A DNA stretch of 64,000 nucleotides from Ceratobasidium sp. AG-K. Lineage: Eukaryota; Basidiomycota; Agaricomycetes; Cantharellales; Ceratobasidiaceae. This document shows positions 32,685 through 44,740 of the stretch, one piece after another. The position numbers were made by a program, and so were the translations under genes. The stretch lies in the NCBI GenBank assembly GCA_037039685.1, contig JAWNGF010000004.1, forward strand, positions 4,340,001-4,404,000, given 5' to 3'. Every line of letters begins with the position of its first letter. Within the stretch, counting starts at the first letter, position 1. The notes beneath the pieces were generated by a model. That model saw only the letters and a program-made list of their open reading frames with translations. It did no database searches and was not told the origin of the DNA.

Positions 32685-35600
32685 ATGGCACAAGGGCTGA
32701 ACCTGCTCTCCCTGGGTGAGCACTCTTACGGCCTTCGAAATGGCCCTCGCACCTGACTTATGGACAAACAGATGGCGGGGGCATCACCGGCTTATCTTCG
32801 CTTCTGATATTGAAAGAGGTGATGAGTCGACTTCAAGTAAAGACCAATCTGGCTAAAAGGCCTGATCCATGGGAGCATTTTGATCTCATTGCGGGGACCG
32901 GTACCGGAGCGTGAGTCCATGTTAAGTTTCCACCCCGAAAATACTCTTAACAATACTAGATTATGTGCGATCATGCTCGGACGACTGAGGATGAGTGTTG
33001 AAGACGCGATCAAAGCGTACGCTGAGTTGGCGTCTAAGGTGTATAGCGACAAAAAAACAGCCATTAGCAGCGGATCAGGGACATTTAGTGCGACAAAGAT
33101 GGAAGAAAGTTTGAAGGCGATTATCAAGAACAAAACGGGAAATTCGGAAGAGCTGATGATGGAAGACAACCCGGCGGATGTGAAGTGCAAAGTGTAAGCA
33201 TTCGTATCTCTCCCTTGTTCGACGCGTCAGGCTGAGATGGACTGTTGCCAGGGTGGTTTATGCGATGTCTGCACATAACATGAATGCCGCACTTCCATGT
33301 CCATTTCGGACATACCAGGCCAATGCCAACTCCATGCCCGACTGTCCCATATGGAAAGCGTTGCGGGCAAGTACGGCACATCCCGAGCTGTTCAAGAGCG
33401 TGGTGATTGGCGAACTAGGAATCGGTCAACGCTATGTGGGCGGTGGGCTAGGGTGTAGTAATCCGACCGCACAAATGCTCAAGGAGGTGTCAAGGCTTTA
33501 CCCTAATAGGCTAGTCGGATCCGTGGTTAGTATCGGAACAGGCCACGCAGAAACAATCCAGATTGCAAAATCTAGTTGGTATGAGTCACTACTACCTCGT
33601 AGCATCGTGCGAGTGCTTCGGGTGGCTCACGCTCTGGCGACGGACAATGAAAGGGTGGCCGAGGAGATGGCAGCCCGGTTTTCGGAGGCGGAAGGAGTGT
33701 ATCACCGACTGAACGTGAACCAAGGAATGCAAAGCATCAAGCCGGCCGAATGGGAGAAGCAAAACGAGGTGACTGGCCACACGAAAGCATACATGCTACA
33801 GGCAGAAACTAGTCGACTTATTGATACCATAGTGGCAGGTGTACATGAGAGGCACGGAATCGTTACGACTCATCATATAGGTGAGATCGTACCGAACTTG
33901 GAGCAGAGGGTGAAAAAACTGACTTACAACAACAGATGGTCGTGCCGTGCTTCCTCGGACCGCGGTCACGACGATATTCATTGACTGCCCCCTTCCGACT
34001 GCATTGTTTACCGGAAGGAAGGAAGAGATCGATACGATCAAGAGATACTTTGAGAAGGACGATGATCCCCGGAAGGTGTTTGTGCTGATCGGACTGGGTG
34101 GTGCTGGCAAGACACAAACGGCGCTAAAATCTGCCGAGTTACTTACTCCCAGGCACGTATGTTGGCAGTCGTAGGCACGAGGCATTGACACTAGTTTTGA
34201 ACGCATACATAGACTGGAGGGCCTGCTATTTGTTGACGGGTCATCTCGTCAGAACATCGAGGCAGCACTATGTGCATTCGCCGCATCCAAGAATCTCGGC
34301 AATGCATATATGGATGCACTCAGGTGGCTAGGTAGTCGCAATATGCGCTGGCTGGTCCTTTTCGACAACGTGGATGACCCTACCGTTCAATTGGATCAGT
34401 ACTTCCCTCGAGGCAGATATAATATCCTCATTACAACAAGACATACAGATGTAGCGAGTCTGGCACGTGATGATAGCGCTCAATGCGTTATATCGAAACT
34501 GAATCCCGAGGATGCACTCCGAATGCTCTTGAAGTCGGCTGGGCTCAGTAATAAGGGCCTCCAAGTCACAGAGAAGGCGGCGGCCAGTGTGCTATTGGAG
34601 GTACGCTCACACGTTGTCTGAAATCGTCCACTAGATTAAACCTGCTATCCGTAGAAACTGGGGCACTTGGCGCTGGCTATCTCCCAGTGCGGCGCATATG
34701 TTCGCCGCAACAAGTGCAGCATTGCGCAGTACTACGACATGCTGATTTCAGAGCCTCAGGAGATGCTAGGAGTCAACGAGACAAATATAGCAAAGGCCCG
34801 AAACTACAAACCATCGGTTCATCTTACCTTGGAGTTTAGCTACAAGCAAGTCAGCATGAACGCTAGACGAGTGATGGATCTAGCAGCGTTCTTGCATCGA
34901 GACCATATCTCCGAGAGCATCTTCCGCCGTGCGCACGTAAACATGGCGAAGTACAAATCGGCAATCCCGCTGACAGACGCCGAAGCAGGGGCGCAACGTG
35001 AGGTCAAATATATCCTTGAGCTATTCGTGGACAAGGAGGGTAATTGGAGCAGTCGACGATTCATTGAGGCAATGGGGGAGTTTCTGTGCCTATCGCTTGT
35101 CACTTGTGATGTCTCGAGCCAGGTCTATCGACTTCATCCGCTGGTGCAAGAGTGGATACGCGCACTCGCACCTGAGGCACCGATTGCGATCGAGCGATCT
35201 GCGTTCTTGCTGGCGCTGTCCATTGACGAAGGAACTGACAGCGAAGACCATGCGTTTCGACGAGCGGTCATCCCTCATATAAACGAGATAATGGGTCTGT
35301 GCCCGACTCCGCGTGCCAACAATGCCTGGAGATTCATCAAGGCCTACGACGAAGCGGGCCAAGTTGAAAAGTACGAGCAACTTGAGCAGTTTGTTCTAGA
35401 AGCAAGAACCCTTGCCCTTGGGCCAGAACACCCCGCTACTCTAGAAGCTATGTTTTACGTCGCCGGAACGCATTCCACCAAAGGGGAGCTGGAGGAGGCG
35501 GCGGGGCTGCTTTCACAGGTGCTCGCTACCCAGATACGCGTGCTGGGAAGCGACCACATTGATACTCTCAGAAGTATGAACGGTCTGGGCTCGATATACA

Positions 35601-36175
35601 CTATTCAGGACCAGCTTATTGAGGCCGAAGAGCTGCAGGTCGAAACGCTAGCTGCATGCAAAAAAACGCTCACTAAGGACCACCCTCAAACACTGCTGAG
35701 CATGTCAAACTTGGCAGTAACGTATTACAAACAAGGTCGACTGGCCGAGGCTGAAGAACTAAGTACAGTAGTGCTTGACGCTCGCAAGAGGGTACTCGGG
35801 GATGAACACCCGGAAACTCTAGCGAGTATGTCAAACCTAGCGGTGGATTACTTCGGACAAGGTCGGTATGAAGACGCAGAGGCACTTCACTCCGAGACCC
35901 GAGCTATTCAAAGGCGAGTGCTCGGGGACGACCACCGCGACACGTTGTTAAGTACTGGTGAACTCGCTTCCACCTACCACGAGCTGGGTCGATTCTCGGA
36001 GGCAGAAACCCTCGGGATGGAGGTACTTGCCGGTCGAAAGCGAGCACTCGGAGATTGCCACCCCGAAACTGTAAGGGCCATGCGCAACCTCGCGCTGACC
36101 TATTCCGCCCAAGGCCAGCAAGCAAAATACGAAGTACTCACTGCTCAAGCAGATGCAATTTGCGCCAACACCTAG
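32685..36175 (+). CDS. Patatin-NB-ARC-TPR NLR with catalytically dead patatin domain
   Basis: Seen: seven exons: 32685-32715, 32772-32910, 32960-33193, 33252-33880, 33936-34152, 34195-34600, 34655-36175. The patatin domain keeps the oxyanion motif SLDGGGITGL across the first splice. The GxSxG elbow reads GTGTG (Ser to Gly, 32896-32910), and the DGG/A motif reads YVGGGLG (Asp to Gly, about 33430-33445), so both dyad residues are lost. NB-ARC: P-loop GLGGAGKT (about 34093-34116), Walker-B-like WLVLFDNVDD (about 34350), ILITTR, GHLALAI and RLHPLV. The TPRs run from about 35390 with a 42-residue period (kinesin-light-chain/NPHP3 style) to a TAG at 36173-36175. The exon 5/6 junction appears to use a GC donor. 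Known: such proteins are fungal NLRs linked to heterokaryon incompatibility and defence. Inference: a sensor or scaffold without lipase activity. Confidence 0.9.
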
Positions 36176-36915
36176 TTTTATTCTCCTGTTGCTTTTCCAC
36201 GTCTCTACCCTTCTAGCACAGACCGCATATATGTATTTGACACCTCAGCTTAGCGCATCGCGCCCCTATATGATATCCTGTCTAAATGGTTACCATTTTC
36301 TTTTTCTGGCTCCTGGAATAAGTACGAATTAAATAAGCCCGTCTCGCCTGCAGCTGGAGCATCAGCAAAAAAAGAGGGATTCCACGTCGGTTATCGAACG
36401 ACCATGCACACGGATTACCAACGGTGAAGAATCTCACATTCCACAGCTTCAAGGTGCTGTAGAGAAACTATCATAAAACAACAGGCACTTCCGTCTCAGC
36501 TGTGAATCGCAGACTTGCCAATGTACGAGAGTAGGGCTCCGAACAAGGTTGAGGGGCAGGTTCGGTCCCTCAACGAGATAGATGATATAGCGGCATTCTT
36601 CTAACTTCAGGTTATTATCTGAGTTGTGACGTGACCTGGGTTTTGGTTTGAGAGGGATGTCAGAGGAAATAGACCATTGCTTGTGTTAGGGACTCGAGTA
36701 GGGATCGAACTTCACGGTAGGCCAAGGGTGCGAGGCGCGTTCAAGTTAGATAGCTACAGGTTGGCATGAGCCCAATTCCAAAACTGACACTCCCAGTTAC
36801 CGCCACAATCCTGGATTCAATCCCCATCGGGTTGTATTGAGTTACATAATCAGGGCGTGACCGCGTGTTGAGATATCGCATCCAGTTTGTTTTCGACCAC
36901 AGATCCCCCTCTAGA
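36176..36915. other. Intergenic
   Basis: 3' region of the NLR and promoter of the 36916 gene. Nothing recognisable. Minus-strand open frames here look like shadows. Confidence 0.5.
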
Positions 36916-38213
36916 ATGGACACCGAAACCCCCCTACCCCCCTCTCCACCTCCAGCCGATGGCGAAATGACACCGACAACGCCCGTCGGACCTCCCGCAC
37001 CTCTCCGACCGGCCTCTCCAGCCTTGAGCGTGGCAGAAACCACACGCGCCTCTGGTCCACGCGACAGACAAGTGTCCGGACGGGGCGGTTCGGGGTATAC
37101 TATCCCTGACCAAGCCTCGATCAACAATCTCGTAAATGGGTTCGCGGCGACTTTGTGAGTGGGCTGATGTTGTGGGGACGCGTTATTTACGTGGTGTTTT
37201 AGGGAGAATCTGTGAGTGGTCGTATGATCCTGGTGGGCGTATGTGAACATGTGAGTAGGGATACAACGCTCAAGGCGCTTTCGATGCATGCCAAGGAGGT
37301 GGATGCGCTTGGACCACCGCCTGTGAGTTTGTTGTCTTGGTTGCGCGAGTTGTGCTTATGCCCTTGCAGGATACGGCTGCACAAATCCACAAACTGCGAC
37401 TGTAGGTATATTGTTCTTATCTCGATGCGCAAAAGCTTATATGTTCGCAGCCAACTGCGTGCTCAGGACAAGAAACAAGAGCAGCGCATCACGGATATCA
37501 AACACATTGTCAAGGATGTCCTCAAAGAACAGGTTCGTCTGACCCTCACTCCCACGAATATTTCTAACCCTCATCTAGATTGCAGACCACATGCGTCCCC
37601 AAATCCAGGAACAAATCCGACTCGAACTGACACAACAAATTCGCGCGGCGGTCCAGGACCAAATCACCGAACATCTCCCCGTATCGCTCCAAGACCAGGC
37701 CGAGGAGAGCAAGCGGCAGCTTATCGAAGTGCGCAACTCGCTATTGAATAGGTGCGTCTCGTCCCGTAATGGAACCACGTTTGCGCCCAATGTTAACAAT
37801 TATTTAGCGAGGCCCGTCGGTCCAACGCGACTCTCCGCTCGACCAACCTTGATGACGCACTTGCGCCAGTGGTCAAGGCCAATGGAGAAGAGTCGGCACT
37901 CGCGCCACAGACGTTGCGCCAATTATTCTCTTACGACAGTACGTCCACAGTCGCTTATCTCCAACTCGTACTAACACGCGTTCCAGGCGCCCAAGCACGT
38001 GCCCTCGTTCGCGACTATGGTCTACGCGAACACGACGTGCGCGAGCGCAACTTGAACAGGTTCATGGCCCACGTCGGCGTCCAGTTCAACCTTATTCCTA
38101 TTCCCGTCATGGTCGACGGCGTCGTGTACGTCCACAATTCCTTTTATGTATTTTTTACTAATTGATTGTCTAGTGACGAAAACGGTGCCCCGATCGGTGT
38201 TACGCTCATCTAG
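36916..38213 (+). CDS. Conserved-looking coiled-coil protein of unknown function
   Basis: Seen: about eight exons with consistent phases, including a nine-base microexon (37202-37210, codons of ENL). A Pro/Ser-rich N-terminus (MDTETPLPPSPPP) is followed by LENLDTTLKAL, then a long Gln/Glu/Arg-rich coiled coil (KKQEQRITDIKHIVKDVL through QIRLELTQQIRAAV, 37440-37750). A compact C-terminal domain contains LFSYDSAQARALVRDYGL and a final strand-like run FNLIPIPVMVDGVV. The stop is TAG at 38211-38213. No signal peptide or membrane segment. I do not recognise the family and assign no function. The good intron phasing and ordered domain pattern argue for a real gene. Confidence 0.75.
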
Positions 38214-38229
38214 ATTTGATTTACGGCTC

Positions 38230-38990
38230 ATGACCTTACGACCTGTACTTGTATAAAGCCGGATTGTAATCATATTAGTGTGATACCGTGTTCACTTTCC
38301 ATATTTAGTATACAGTTGTATCCCAATGTACACGCAACCTCGGGATATAAAACTGTGAGCGGCGTGGAGGTCGCTCAGCCTGGCGCCTGACATTTTCGCC
38401 CCAACGTTGCCTTGCGCTGAAGTTCCGAGTATGTCGTACTGCAATGAACTGAGCCTCGCTGACTTGGGGTGTGAACCTGGATGCGAGCGACCCAGGACGG
38501 AGACGATCGTCAGAGAAAAGTGTCCCGAGACGAGGTGGGTTGGTAGTTTGTCGACGGGAATCGGAAAGGCGAGTGGGTGGCTGTGTTTGGCAAGTGCATG
38601 ATGGAGTGTAGTATGTTGTCGTGTGGGATGTATGGCCCTGCGACGTTGGTTGGGTCCATATTGGTGTTGGACATATATCTGAGGTTGGGGTGGGTACGGG
38701 AGATATGGTGGCATTGACCGTCTCTGATCGAATGACCTATTCACCGATGCAGGCGACTCACCAAAGATCTGCGAATGGACAGGCGCACCCAAAGTTGCAC
38801 CCGGTGATGAAGCACAAGCAGGCCTCCTAACCGATTGAATACCACACATCTCGCGACTGTCGCACGAGCTCGGAATGATCTCGAGTCGGACAACGGGAAT
38901 GCTCTAGCAACGCACGGCGGTGGTAGAGCTACCAAGTAAAAGCCGAGAACTGTTGAGCGTGTCTTCGTGTGACCATGTCACGTCGCAGAG
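38230..38990 (-). pseudogene. Internally deleted copy of the 7TM gene at 44741-47463
   Basis: Seen: the 3' flank (GCCGGATTGTA...GTGTGATAC) matches 44640-44680. The middle matches the tail exon (GTCGACGGGAATCGG against the intact gene near 45235) and the Pro-rich exon (TATGGCCCTG and GTTGGTTGGGT, near 47040). The 5' end (GGCGGTGGTAGAGCTACCA, GAGAACTGTTGAGC) matches about 47465-47560. The membrane-segment exons between are missing and frames are broken. Inference: a duplicated copy collapsed by internal deletion. Confidence 0.65.
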
Positions 38991-40303
38991 AACCGCCAGC
39001 AATATCCTCCGAGCGTCGGTCGCTCGCTGTTCGACTCGTGCGATTTTCGTGGTGGGGTCACTGTTTCGGTGGGCGTACAGCAGATCATTACACCAGCAGG
39101 GTGAGGGAATGTTACCATGTTACCAAGTGATAGCCGCCAATGGCCTTGGCGTTTGTTTCGCGCCCTTGGGCGTTACTGATCATGATCACCACCGTACCCT
39201 CTTTGATGGTGGATCCGGTGATTCGCCTCGTTCGCTTCACCAGTGATCCCGTGAGCTAGATCTCCGAGCCATATACCCGATATGGAAGGTTAGTGTTTGG
39301 AACGCATATACCTATGTATTCCTTGCGTCAATCTGAGCCTAAGGATGCATTCATTAGGCCAAACTTTTGGCAAATACACTTGTCTCGAGTCGAAAAAGGC
39401 AATATTACCCTCCTTGCGACAGGCGTAAAACAGGCTGTGGTTCCTTTCATGCCTTTTTTACGACGTACCATTGGATGATCTGTGATGATGCTTGCAAAAT
39501 GAACGGCATCTCCCTGTTGATCCGACTCGGCGCAGATGAGTTTGATTTAGTCCTCCTGGCCAAGGTCTGGTCATCCATTCTTCTAACGGGTGTTGGGGTG
39601 TCCGAACCGAGTAGTGGATGGTCGGCCTGGGTTGGTTAGTGATCGCAGGTGCTAGCCTTGGCTGTCGAGACTCGGTCTATACTCCCTATTCGCTCCAGGC
39701 CTGCAGGGACGAACTGCACCTGGGTACCTGACTGGCTCGGGGCGTTGGAGGATATTGTTTCCTTTTCGATCGTTCAAAATACGATATGTGGTACCTTTAC
39801 TTTGACCAGGCACACGTCGTATATGCGCTCCAGACTGGTTTTTTAGTTCGGGGAGGATCACAATGGTACAATGAGCTGGTTTGTCAGACCGCTCCCTGTA
39901 GTCAAGCGTAGGTACCAGAACTTTCAAAACAGCATACCGACCGCGTTAACATTTATGAGACACCATAATGGCGTGTATTCCGATCCATAGTCATATGGCC
40001 CACTATTGTTCATAATCTCATGCGTCTGATCATTCCGTTTGGCCGCCTGATTGCACTGCGACAGTACTACGGCAATGAAGACCCATCCTCAACGGAAGAA
40101 TCAATAAGCGTCTTTGACCTCAATATACTAGCACTTCAAGCTTCGATCAGATTCAACAGTAATTCATATTGACATATGGGACACATCCCAATTCTCGACG
40201 AAACGCTCCTTGCAAGAAACGTCAACCAAGTTTGGCCACTGGTCTACCCTCCATTTGTCATCGTAAGAAACAGTAACCTCAGAAAATATAGACCCGCACC
40301 TAC
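38991..40303. other. Intergenic
   Basis: About 1.3 kb. Short open frames only, no recognisable domain or repeat. Confidence 0.5.
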
Positions 40304-40996
40304 CTAGTAGAAACCAGCCTGACGAAGCGAGTGCCACCCAGTAGCGTACTTCGGCCCACCGAGCAACTCAAACTCAGATTCAGAGCCCACTCCAATCTTG
40401 AACGAAAGGTATTGGCCCCCAGAGAACAAGTAGGCCTTGTTATTCGATCCGTGATAGGGAAGGATGGTGTCCACCTTCTTGATTGACACGCAAATCCCAG
40501 AATTCGACCAAATGTCAATCGGCTTTGGCCCATCGAGGAGGAGGTCGTTGTCGGCGTAACCCACGTGGAACTTGATGCGGCAGTACTGCCCGCCGGAAAA
40601 CATAAAGGCCTCGTCCGTCTTGCCGGGGACCATGATCGCGGCATCGATGTGACTGAAACCGGCAGACTTCAACGAATTCCACATGCTCGTGATATCGCGC
40701 GTGTATGAGCTGATCATGCTATCGCCGGGCTTGTACTCGATATTAGCGTACTTGGTGCCGTGGAATACGTATGCCCGATAAACAGAGTCATCTTCACTAG
40801 GAAAAGGAAGAATGGCATCGATGTGAGGAAATCCGGTTGCCTTGATCGAGGCCCAATAAGAAGTAATCTCGCGTGGGCCACCAACGAGTGTGTCGCCGCC
40901 TTGCTCATCTTTCCAGCTGATTCTAGCGTATTTGCTTCCCTTGAAGAACCATGTTTCGTTGGCACCGGGAACGTTGAGCGCGGCGATACCTGACAT
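40304..40996 (-). CDS. Hemopexin-like four-bladed beta-propeller protein (HPX1)
   Basis: Seen: a single-exon gene of 230 residues, ATG at 40996 and TAG at 40304-40306. Four hemopexin-type repeats each carry an aromatic-x-F-x-G motif: ETWFFKGSKYARI, YRAYVFHGTKYANIEY, EAFMFSGGQYCRIKF, KAYLFSGGQYLSFKI. Each is followed by a W-x-S-L-x-x-A-GF-like turn and an I-D-A/T-I-L entry to the next blade. There is no signal peptide, so it is probably cytosolic. Known: stand-alone hemopexin-fold proteins (plant albumin-2/PA2 type) bind small ligands such as haem or polyamines. The ligand here is unknown. It is one of five copies on this strand between 40304 and 54951, and the only intact one besides 54277-54951. 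Confidence 0.9.
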   Translation of the reverse strand: MSGIAALNVPGANETWFFKGSKYARISWKDEQGGDTLVGGPREITSYWASIKATGFPHIDAILPFPSEDDSVYRAYVFHGTKYANIEYKPGDSMISSYTRDITSMWNSLKSAGFSHIDAAIMVPGKTDEAFMFSGGQYCRIKFHVGYADNDLLLDGPKPIDIWSNSGICVSIKKVDTILPYHGSNNKAYLFSGGQYLSFKIGVGSESEFELLGGPKYATGWHSLRQAGFY

Positions 40997-42402
40997 GTCT
41001 ACGGATCGTCAGCAAGCGAGACTCAGAGCAGGCGGTGTGTTAGACCGACCTTAGGTGGTACTCGTAGTTGTGGATTAGTGATTGGGGCGAGTGGATGATG
41101 GCTCCATAGGCATCTACAGCAGGCTTTTATACTGCACTCGCTTCGTATTCGTGCTATGTGCAGGGGCTTGTGGCTCTGCCTCGGGCAAGGCAGCGCCCAG
41201 AGTCCTAGCACTTGTACCGGCAACTTGAAGGTGCGTACCTTACTCGCCTGCCATTTCTTCGCGATGACCTGATCCCACTGGTACTCGGGTGCGTGTGGTG
41301 TTGCCGGTGTTAGAATGGGGTACACACGGTCATGTGCATACACCTAAATCGTAAACCATTGATTACGTAACCATATGCGTGAGGTGCCTCATAAGATACT
41401 GGGTGCTCGACGCTCTCGGGGGGGGGGGGGGGACCCAGAGGAGTAATGATCCCGCGTCAGCCTTGCTCACTTTCGGTGTATCTTGGTAGAAACCGCCCTG
41501 ATCCACAAACGTACCGGAGGCGAACAGGGATGGGATACAGCCGGTCCTGCCTTGTCCGTCGAGCGCCCATGGAATTTTTGCCCTAAGATCGCCCTGTCCA
41601 TAGCTGCCCGTAATAATGACCGTGCCTTGGCAAATGATATGACCGTCAAGTCCATAACCAATACGCACCCGTGCTGTTGTAAAGAATAGGTGATGCCAAA
41701 TTATTGAGTCGCTGTACCGGTCAGAGCTAGGGAAGAGAAGGAAAGTCGTACCGGTATATACTGCGGTTTTTATTGCCTTGATTAATGCTCAAGTACTGCC
41801 AATTCCGTCATGTGCAGTCAAAGCACGCATAAGGCATGTGTCCGCTTTGTTATGGAAGGATAACGACTTGTATTACTTGGTTCGAGGCATGGTGGCGCTG
41901 CATTACCACTCACAATTGTATGCCGGGATTATGCTAGGAGTGTCACAGCTAATGGCCGTCGACTGGTGATCATTGATCACTTCTCGGGCCGAGAGCGTTC
42001 TACCATGTGATGACTTGAACGTTCCTAGTTATTGGAATATTGGGTCACCTGAAGGATACCAGAATTGCTGTACCGGCCTGCGCTACAATCACACAATATT
42101 ATCCAGAACGTGGACACCCAAGTCAACCTAACGGCCAGTTTGCGAGAGGAATCATCCCAAGGACGATACAGGCCCGCGAGAATGATTGTGTAGCTCGAGG
42201 TCAATTGAATCACTCTATTACTATGGGTTGCTTGTTTAACCGAATTCTTTGTTAATAATAGAGCGGAGTTTACCTGATATTTACATCATTCGGTCGAGCA
42301 ATCATGAATTGGCTCTAAGCGTGAATCATTAGTTACGGCGAATGCGACGCCAAAATGGCACTCTGCTGAGACCCACGAAGAAATAATAGGCAAATAAAAG
42401 TG
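40997..42402. other. HPX1 upstream region and spacer
   Basis: Immediately upstream, TCTACGGA..TCAGCAAG and a TTTAGGxxG segment (41000-41060) recur upstream of the fragment at 51275, so promoter sequence was duplicated too. A 15-base G run lies at 41418-41432. No gene is seen. Confidence 0.5.
41418..41432. repeat. Poly-G run (15)
   Basis: Fifteen consecutive G. Length is probably unreliable in assembly. Confidence 0.8.
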
Positions 42403-42578
42403 CTCAGCCAAAATCGACAATGCTCCGGTGCGCTCCGGAGCCGGGGTTTTGCTCGGGAGCACTGCGTAGACTCCGGAGCGCACTGGGAGCGTCGCAACTA
42501 CGTGCTCCTGAGCGCTCCAGGAACCTAAGGAGCACTTCAGAGCCCTCACGCCCTCCGGAGCATTTTCACTTTTTGCTG
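42403..42578. mobile_element. MITE copy 1, 176 bp
   Basis: Seen: begins CTCAGCCAAAATCGACAATG and ends with the inverse-related ...GCATTTTCACTTTTTGCTG. The terminal inverted repeats are about 26 bp (CTCAGCxAAAA..GA.AATGCTCCGG). The interior is GC-rich with repeated GCTCCGG and GAGCAC words. A copy differing at only four or five positions lies at 51675-51850. Inference: a recently active non-autonomous DNA transposon. Confidence 0.75.
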
Positions 42579-42787
42579 AGTGATAGATTGGGCTTCCCGA
42601 ACTCAAGGGGGCTGTATTGATTTAGAGATAGGGAAGAAACTTCGACATACGTAAACAGTATAGGAAGAGAATACGGTAGACGCTCCCCAACGGAGAGTCG
42701 AGGTAAACTCTTGGAGTCGTCCTTGAAAAGTCAATATATCATAATTAGTCACGCTAGTGTCGAAATCAAGTACAAAAACGTTACCTG

Positions 42788-43476
42788 CTAGTAGAAACCA
42801 GCCTTTTGGAGGGCTTGCCATCTTGTAGCGGGGCTCGGACCGCTGACCATCTCAAATCCATTGCCTGGAATTGGCTTGAATGCGAAATATTTATCCCCAC
42901 AAAACATATACGCTTTCTCTTCCCTACTGTGAAACGAAGGATCGTATCTACTGAGTGCACCAATATGGTGAGGGAAGCACTCAAGCGGATGTGGATCGGG
43001 CTTGGCCCTTCAAGAAGCTGGTCTTCAGCGCTGCTACCAATACTGAACCTGACGCGGCAGTATTGTTCTCCGCAAAAAAAGAACGCCTCGTCCGTTTTTC
43101 CGGGTACCATCATCACTGCATCTACATGATCAAATTTGGCTTGCTGTAACGACTTCCAGTGGTCCGAGATGTTCAACACCCCTTTGCGAAGGATCATATC
43201 GCCAGGGCTATACTCAATGGCCACATATTCCTTGCCACTGAATGCTTACGCGTGCTTGGAAGAGTCAGAGTCGGGGCTGGGAATGGGCAGGACAGCGTCG
43301 ATATGGGAGAATCCAGTAGCTCTGAGTGAATGCCACGTCTCTAAAAATCCCTTTGGACCATATTCGACGACGTCACCATCCTGGGCGTTATTCCAGTTGA
43401 TCCTGACGTAGTTGGCACCTTTGAAGAAATAAGACCTGGTGGTGCCAAGAATGTTGAAAGCGGCGATGCCTGACAT
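42788..43476 (-). pseudogene. Hemopexin-like pseudogene (HPX2)
   Basis: Seen: colinear with HPX1 over its full length (MSGIAAFNILGTTRSYFFKG start at ATG 43476, GFY then TAG 42788-42790). Lesions: a TAA at 43246-43248 where blade two should have a Tyr before AFSGKEY, and one base missing near 42928-42935 after VDTILRF. The four-blade pattern is otherwise recognisable. Neighbour to MITE copy 1. Too many lesions for function as a full propeller. Confidence 0.8.
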
Positions 43477-44740
43477 GTCTGTGGATGGGGAATGAGTAAT
43501 CTTCACAGTGTAATATGGTACTAGGTGACAAACCTGCTTCAGGAGTGGTTCGTTGTGGGCGTGTTTTTGTGAGAACTGAAGGCGTTTCGAGCTGGCTTTA
43601 TACCGCACCTACATTGCAAACTTGCTTTTACGGAACAATGCTCCCAAGCCGGGTCTAGACCTTCGCTGATAGTGTGCCCAGCGTTCCTGTGAGCGGCACC
43701 CCCTATCAAGCTGCTTTCGCTCGTCTGAATGCCTACATATGGAATGGCAGGTCTAAATGGCTATTCATGTGCCCTCAGATTGGAGGATTGCCGGCCTCGG
43801 GGACGCAACATTACTCGCTGATCTGAGTGAGGGATATTGATAAATGTGACTCCCATGAGTGGTTGGGGCCTCTAGTAATTCTGGAAAATCATTTCCCACT
43901 ACACTTGCGAATGATAGAGATCCGCAGCACCCGAAACCAGGTCCTGACCGCGAGTGGTCGTACTCGCCGACTGTACAATATAAATATCCGCACCGCATAT
44001 AATCGGGCGAGGCTGGGCTGATGTGATCCCATCAGCATCTAGTCATCGGGTTTCGATTACACCGGCGCCAGGTGCCTAGATGGCTTCCCGTTCGACCAGG
44101 TGACTATTCTTGGTTCGGCACGGCTAGTTTTTACCAAGAGCCAGGTTCCTTTTCAAATCTAACTATGCTGCTACTTTAGGCGGTCGTTTTGAGGTTTACA
44201 GTGTGTACGTATGGTGAATATGCCTTTGCGATACAATCGATTGGTCAAGCATGTATGCTTCCGTTGTTTGGTCTTCCCAACACGGGCCGCAATGCCCTCA
44301 GGGAAGCGTTATTGAGAGGGTTGTGGAACTATGGTGGCGGCCGGTACCATTCATATGCGGTGATTACGTAGATCTGGGTTCCCTACTGCTGGACGGTGAT
44401 GGAGGTAGCGCATACACAGAGCATATATCCATTTCCTTGACGCGTGAGAACCGCTTAGACGGATGAGCATGAGGGTAGTGGCGTTGCATTGTAATTCAAG
44501 ACAATCCAATTCAACTTAGGCAGGATAGTATCCCGTGGGTAGAAACCAAATTCATGTGCTTTGGATGCTGGGGCGCCTAACACCGCATCTCATATTAGCT
44601 CAACCTCCGCCTCGTGCATATGACCTTATGACCTGTGCTTGTGCATAGCCGGATTGTAGTGAAATCAGTGTGATACAGTATTTATTCATCTAGTATACAA
44701 CCGTACCCCAAAGGTGGACACGCAACCTCCAAGATAGGGC
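43477..44740. other. Spacer
   Basis: No gene recognised. The part near 44630-44735 is the 3' flank shared with the degraded 7TM copy at 38230. Confidence 0.5.
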
